NCBI GenBank assembly: GCA_049516635.1
Contig: JBEKSX010000041.1
Coordinates: 1 to 25,816 of the forward strand
Length of the DNA: 25,816 nucleotides
Direction of reading: 5' to 3'
From: JBEKSX01 sp049516635
GTDB lineage: Bacteria > Bacteroidota > Ignavibacteria > Tepidaquicellales > OLB5
Shown in pieces: positions 22,923 to 25,816 of the stretch. Positions within the stretch are counted from its first letter, which is position 1. Every line of letters begins with the position of its first letter. The translations under genes and the position numbers were made by a program. Below the pieces are notes generated by a model. That model saw only the letters and a program-made list of their open reading frames with translations, did not search any database and was not told the DNA's origin.

Positions 22923-22928
22923 CCTCCT
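22923..22928 (-). promoter_or_regulatory. Shine-Dalgarno sequence of the acyl ligase gene
   Basis: A consensus AGGAGG lies 9 bases before the ATG at 22913 and selects it over the in-frame ATG codons at residues 5 and 8. Confidence 0.8.
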
Positions 22929-22929
22929 A

Positions 22930-23234
22930 AAGGTTCAATATATTAATGTTAATGAAAAACTTTTTTGATGTGTTGTCTTCCGAAAAGGTAATAGGATAGC
23001 ATGTTCTGTGTGCAGAATCAATTTCGGCAAATAAGTCCCAAAAATTCATATCAAATCGAATATTTTTAACCTTTTACATAACAAAAATAAGGACTTCAAG
23101 CCTATAAAAACCATGATTTATATCATATTTTAGTGTGATGGAAAAGATGTAAATAGGTGATAAAAGCAGAATATAATATACTTCCTGTTATACCGATTTA
23201 TGCTGTAATATCAGTATGTTAGACTTGTTAATAT
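22930..23234. other. AT-rich spacer upstream of the acyl ligase gene
   Basis: No gene is seen in the 400-bp interval 22914-23313. Most of it is AT-rich and must contain the promoter of the ligase-ACP-kbl cluster. A 14-base palindrome, ATGATTTATATCAT (23113-23126), resembles a CRP/FNR-family operator. The remainder (23236-23305) holds the paired hairpins listed next. Confidence 0.5.
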
Positions 23235-23235
23235 G

Positions 23236-23305
23236 GTGTCGGGTCCGAAGGACTCCTTCGGAGAGTTCCTCTCCCGACACGAGTCGGGTCAGGAAGACCC
23301 GACTC
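23236..23305. repeat. Double hairpin 3' of a T9SS cargo gene
   Basis: Two adjacent GC-rich palindromes. The first has an outer stem GTGTCGGG/CCCGACAC (23236-23243, 23273-23280) enclosing CCGAAGGA/TCCTTCGG (23245-23252, 23254-23261). The second is a perfect 10-bp stem GAGTCGGGTC/GACCCGACTC (23281-23290, 23296-23305). It starts 9 bp after the stop of the cargo gene. No T run follows, so a REP-like element or mRNA 3' end stabiliser fits better than an intrinsic terminator. Confidence 0.75.
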
Positions 23306-23313
23306 CACCATCA

Positions 23314-24573
23314 TCACTTCACCAACACCATTTTCTTTGAATCCCTATAATTATCCGATACCAATGTATAGAAGTATATCCCCGATGATTCATTCCGTGA
23401 ATCCCAGTTAAACGCATATGTTCCTGCGTTCAGATACTGGTCTTTGACCAGATATCTCTGCCTTCCCAGTATATCAGTTATAAGAAGGTTTATAGTTGAG
23501 TTCCTTGAAATATCTATTTTAATGGTTGTATAGGGATTGAACGGGTTAGGGTAATTCTGATATAACCTAAAGATTGCAGGAACATTATTTCCATTTGGCA
23601 CAAAGCCAACATAGAATATCGGTCCGCCACTATTTGACGTATGTGAAATACCAATATCCCCTGTCCAACCGTGCAGACTATCTGCAAATGATATAGTTGT
23701 AGAATATGTTGAATCATTTTGATATCCCCAATTTTCTCCTCTATTTTGAGATTTGAAAATAAAATAATCCTTTTGACCAGCAAAAAGTATTGAATCATTT
23801 ATCATTTTTATATCAAATACTGACGTTCCAGCCATAGAAGGAAGAACTTGATTAATCCAATTATTTCCTCCATCTGTTGTATATTTTATTTGTTTATTAA
23901 ATATTCCTATCCATCCTGTAGTTTCATTCATGAATAAAATTGAATATATCTGTTGAATATTATCATAGAGCAGGAACCAATTGATACCGGCATTTGTAGT
24001 CTTAAATAAATATCCCATAGCCCCGCACCAACCTGTATTGTAGTTAAGGAAAAATAACCTATTTGTCCTCGCGGTGAATCCATTTGTTCTTAAAAGCCAT
24101 GTATTCCCTCCGTCTGTTGTTGTTCTTACATCAGCACCAATAAATCCACAGTTAACATAACCGCTGTCACGGTTTAAAAAGAAGAGATCATTTGCATCAG
24201 CTCCCAAACTTGCATTTAGGTTGAACCAGTTTGTTCCCCCGTTTGTGGTTTTATACACAAATGGTCCCCCTGCCTGAAAGTTGTATCCTGCAGTATAACC
24301 GTACATCGAATCTATTATTGAAAGCGCTAGAAACTGACTGTTATATAACTGATATTGTATGAGCCAGTTTACTCCTCCATTTGTAGTGTGCAAGATATAA
24401 CCGGTATCTAGTAAGGAATCCAGATTAGTACACGCCCATCCTTTAAGTGAATCTATAAATTTTATACCCGTAATCGGTTTAGATACAGGCACCTGCTGCT
24501 GGTACCACTGTGAGTATATAAGTTGGGGAGTGAGTAGAGTGCATAGAGTAAATAAGAATATTAACTTTTTCAT
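23314..24573 (-). CDS. Secreted T9SS cargo protein with YCF48/BNR-like repeats
   Basis: The 419-residue protein starts with a Sec signal peptide (about 1-21, MKKLIFLFTLCTLLTPQLIYS). It contains about six repeats with the pattern TTNGGxNW or TTDGGNxW (near residues 63-70, 109-116, 152-159, 192-199, 232-239 and 276-282), predicting a beta-propeller of the BNR/YCF48 class. The C-terminal 80-85 residues are a T9SS type A sorting domain: FRLYQNYPNPFNP, a GIYFYTL strand, and the terminal KKMVLVK. It is probably exported and anchored or released by T9SS. The ligand or function is unknown. Confidence 0.92.
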   Translation of the reverse strand: MKKLIFLFTLCTLLTPQLIYSQWYQQQVPVSKPITGIKFIDSLKGWACTNLDSLLDTGYILHTTNGGVNWLIQYQLYNSQFLALSIIDSMYGYTAGYNFQAGGPFVYKTTNGGTNWFNLNASLGADANDLFFLNRDSGYVNCGFIGADVRTTTDGGNTWLLRTNGFTARTNRLFFLNYNTGWCGAMGYLFKTTNAGINWFLLYDNIQQIYSILFMNETTGWIGIFNKQIKYTTDGGNNWINQVLPSMAGTSVFDIKMINDSILFAGQKDYFIFKSQNRGENWGYQNDSTYSTTISFADSLHGWTGDIGISHTSNSGGPIFYVGFVPNGNNVPAIFRLYQNYPNPFNPYTTIKIDISRNSTINLLITDILGRQRYLVKDQYLNAGTYAFNWDSRNESSGIYFYTLVSDNYRDSKKMVLVK

Positions 24574-25013
24574 AAGTTTTGGGATTAGATTATTATAAAT
24601 TAACTAAATTAACCAGTCGTATCAATTTAATTAAGTATATATCCCCGGATTGGCTATCTTCCCTGTGTAAATATAGTGTATATTTTTTTCATTTGTCAAG
24701 TACAGATTTTCTTAACTTTCACAACTTTTTGATGATCTAAAATTTAAAATTTAGAGATAAAAGCAAGAATATTTAATTATAATGCAATATTTATATGACA
24801 TGTGTTTTTACAAACTCATGAAATTTTGGGGACTTTTTCGAATGATTTTGTCGATTTAGATGTGTTTTTGAAGGTGTTAAGACGAGGCTTTGAGGTTAAA
24901 CTCCAGCCCTTTTCAGTCTACGACCCTTCGGGTCGATAGACCCGTAGGGAGTCGCCGATAGGTAGTGGGAATGACAATAAAATTTCATATCACCGACCCG
25001 ACTAAGCCGGGTT
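24574..25013. other. Intergenic region with palindromes between the two T9SS cargo genes
   Basis: No gene is seen in this 455-bp interval. 24574-24890 is AT-rich and should hold the promoter of the 419-residue cargo gene. 24917-24940 holds CGACCCTTCGGGTCG with short extensions. 24992-25016 is a 9-bp stem ACCGACCCG/CGGGTTGGT with one G-U pair. The GGGTCG word is shared with the hairpins at 23236-23305, suggesting one repeat family. Confidence 0.55.
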
Positions 25014-25038
25014 GGTAAAGTGATTGCATCACTTTACC
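25014..25038. repeat. Hairpin that includes the stop codon of the second T9SS gene
   Basis: GGTAAAGTGA (25014-25023) pairs perfectly with TCACTTTACC (25029-25038) around a 5-base loop. The right arm encodes the last codons and TGA stop of the cargo gene; the left arm is untranslated. Confidence 0.75.
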
Positions 25039-25816
25039 AAAACCATACGCTTGGAATCGGTGAAACCGGGAGATTCGATATGATAAATATATATCCCGCT
25101 GGCGAGATTGGTTCCGTTGAAGAAGATGCTGTAAGTGCCTGCCGTTTTAAATTCATTTACAGCCGTAGAAACAAGCCCGCCGAGCAGGTTATAAACTTTC
25201 ATTGTAACATTCCCGCTACGGGGCAGATCGAACTTTATCTCCGTTGAGGGATTGAACGGGTTCGGGTAATTCTGGTACAGCATGAAAGTTTCCGGAATAT
25301 TATTCTTCGCATTTTGATTCCCGGTTACGATAGAAGAATATGAGAGCGATGCAAAATCAGACCTTACCGATTCCCTGTCAGTATTATCAATAGCCGTTAC
25401 CTGGTACCTTAAATTAAACACGTTAATTGTTGCATCACTCATAGTACAGGAAATGGGATAATTATAATCAATGAACACGGGATCACTTAATGAATTCAAA
25501 TCAGCAGTATTAACTATCGCATAATCCGTCGGTATTACGGATGAATCAACGGTTTTGGTTCTGTATATCCTGTATCTTTTTACACTTCCCCCTCTGAGCA
25601 TATCCGGTTCCTGGTTATGCTTCCACGTTGCAAACCCATCGGCCTTGAAGGAGGTGTTAGAGCCAGAATAGCGCTTTCTGTAAATCCACCCTGCCCAGCT
25701 TTATCTATTTTCAATTTTGCGGTATTTGTTCCGGCATCCAGGGAATCATACCAGATAAATATTCCCGAATAATTATTATTCCAATCCTTAGTAGAAGGGC
25801 TCGAATAAGGAGAGAA
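25029..25816 (-). pseudogene. T9SS cargo protein, C-terminal part, frameshifted (runs off the window)
   Basis: The C-terminal 190 residues contain a fibronectin-III-like strand region (KRYRIYRTKTV to VTAIDNTDRES) and a complete T9SS sorting domain with LYQNYPNPFNPSTEIKFDLP and the final KRMVLVK. Upstream of that ORF the coding frame changes: from 25816 the frame reads sensible protein (FSPYSSPSTKDW, IWYDSLDAGTNTAKL, then LTPPSRPMGL). Near 25629-25640 it must shift to enter ATWKHNQEPDMLRGG, which is what the FN3 consensus predicts after PPSRPxGL. A single missing base in the GGGTTT stretch explains it. It could be a real mutation or a sequencing/assembly error. The N-terminus lies outside the window. 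Confidence 0.8.

Noticed and set aside
1..25816. CRISPR array, prophage, integrase or rRNA genes
   Set aside because: No regularly spaced direct repeats, phage structural genes, recombinases or rRNA sequence were seen.

Overview
The window looks like a chromosomal stretch from a low-GC member of the Ignavibacteria / wider Bacteroidota-Chlorobi (FCB) lineage. The main reasons are two secreted proteins ending in a type IX secretion (T9SS) sorting domain with the LYQNYPNPFNP signature, a Bacteroidetes/Chlorobi-like RNA polymerase omega subunit, mostly weak or absent Shine-Dalgarno sequences, and frequent TTG/GTG starts. No taxonomic search was possible, so this is an inference from protein signatures.

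Layout. (1) 1-1314, minus: the classic rpmH-rnpA-yidD-yidC block (ribosomal protein L34, RNase P protein, YidD, YidC cut by the window edge); rnpA is broken by a frameshift at a run of ten A. (2) 1446-3962, minus: hisS, an unrecognised 135-residue protein, and lgt. (3) 4142-5692, plus: a HAD phosphatase, a GxxExxY (PD-(D/E)XK-like) gene enclosed in about 35-bp inverted repeats, and acpS. (4) 13629 down to 5762, minus: a nine-gene run of SDR reductase, LOG protein, yicC, gmk, rpoZ, coaBC, uracil-DNA glycosylase, dnaB and a DUF1460 amidase-like protein. (5) 13693-16178: tRNA-Arg(CCU), a methyltransferase with a strong terminator, a small membrane protein, a Gfo/Idh/MocA protein lacking the usual catalytic histidine, and the SRP RNA. 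(6) 16197-22913, minus: an acetyl-CoA synthetase-like ligase, an acyl carrier protein, two tandem glycine C-acetyltransferase (Kbl) paralogues, a four-helix-bundle (S23/IVP) gene enclosed in inverted repeats, and an LptF/LptG permease. (7) 23314-25816, minus: two T9SS cargo proteins separated by palindrome-rich spacers, the second one frameshifted and running off the window.

Most of the window is core metabolism and information processing: translation, membrane protein insertion, lipoprotein maturation, CoA and ACP maturation, replication, nucleotide metabolism and LPS export. The most interesting accessory signal is two small single-gene cassettes (4829-5307 and about 17533-18067). They carry unrelated proteins, a PD-(D/E)XK-like GxxExxY protein and an S23 four-helix-bundle protein, but share one architecture: one short ORF, imperfect inverted repeats at both ends made of short tandem units, insertion flush between two co-directional genes, and the same direction as the host operon. 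A gene-less hairpin of similar style sits at 20792-20834. I suggest these are members of one class of small insertion cassettes whose transcript ends can fold together, as in the 23S rRNA intervening sequences that encode the S23 family.
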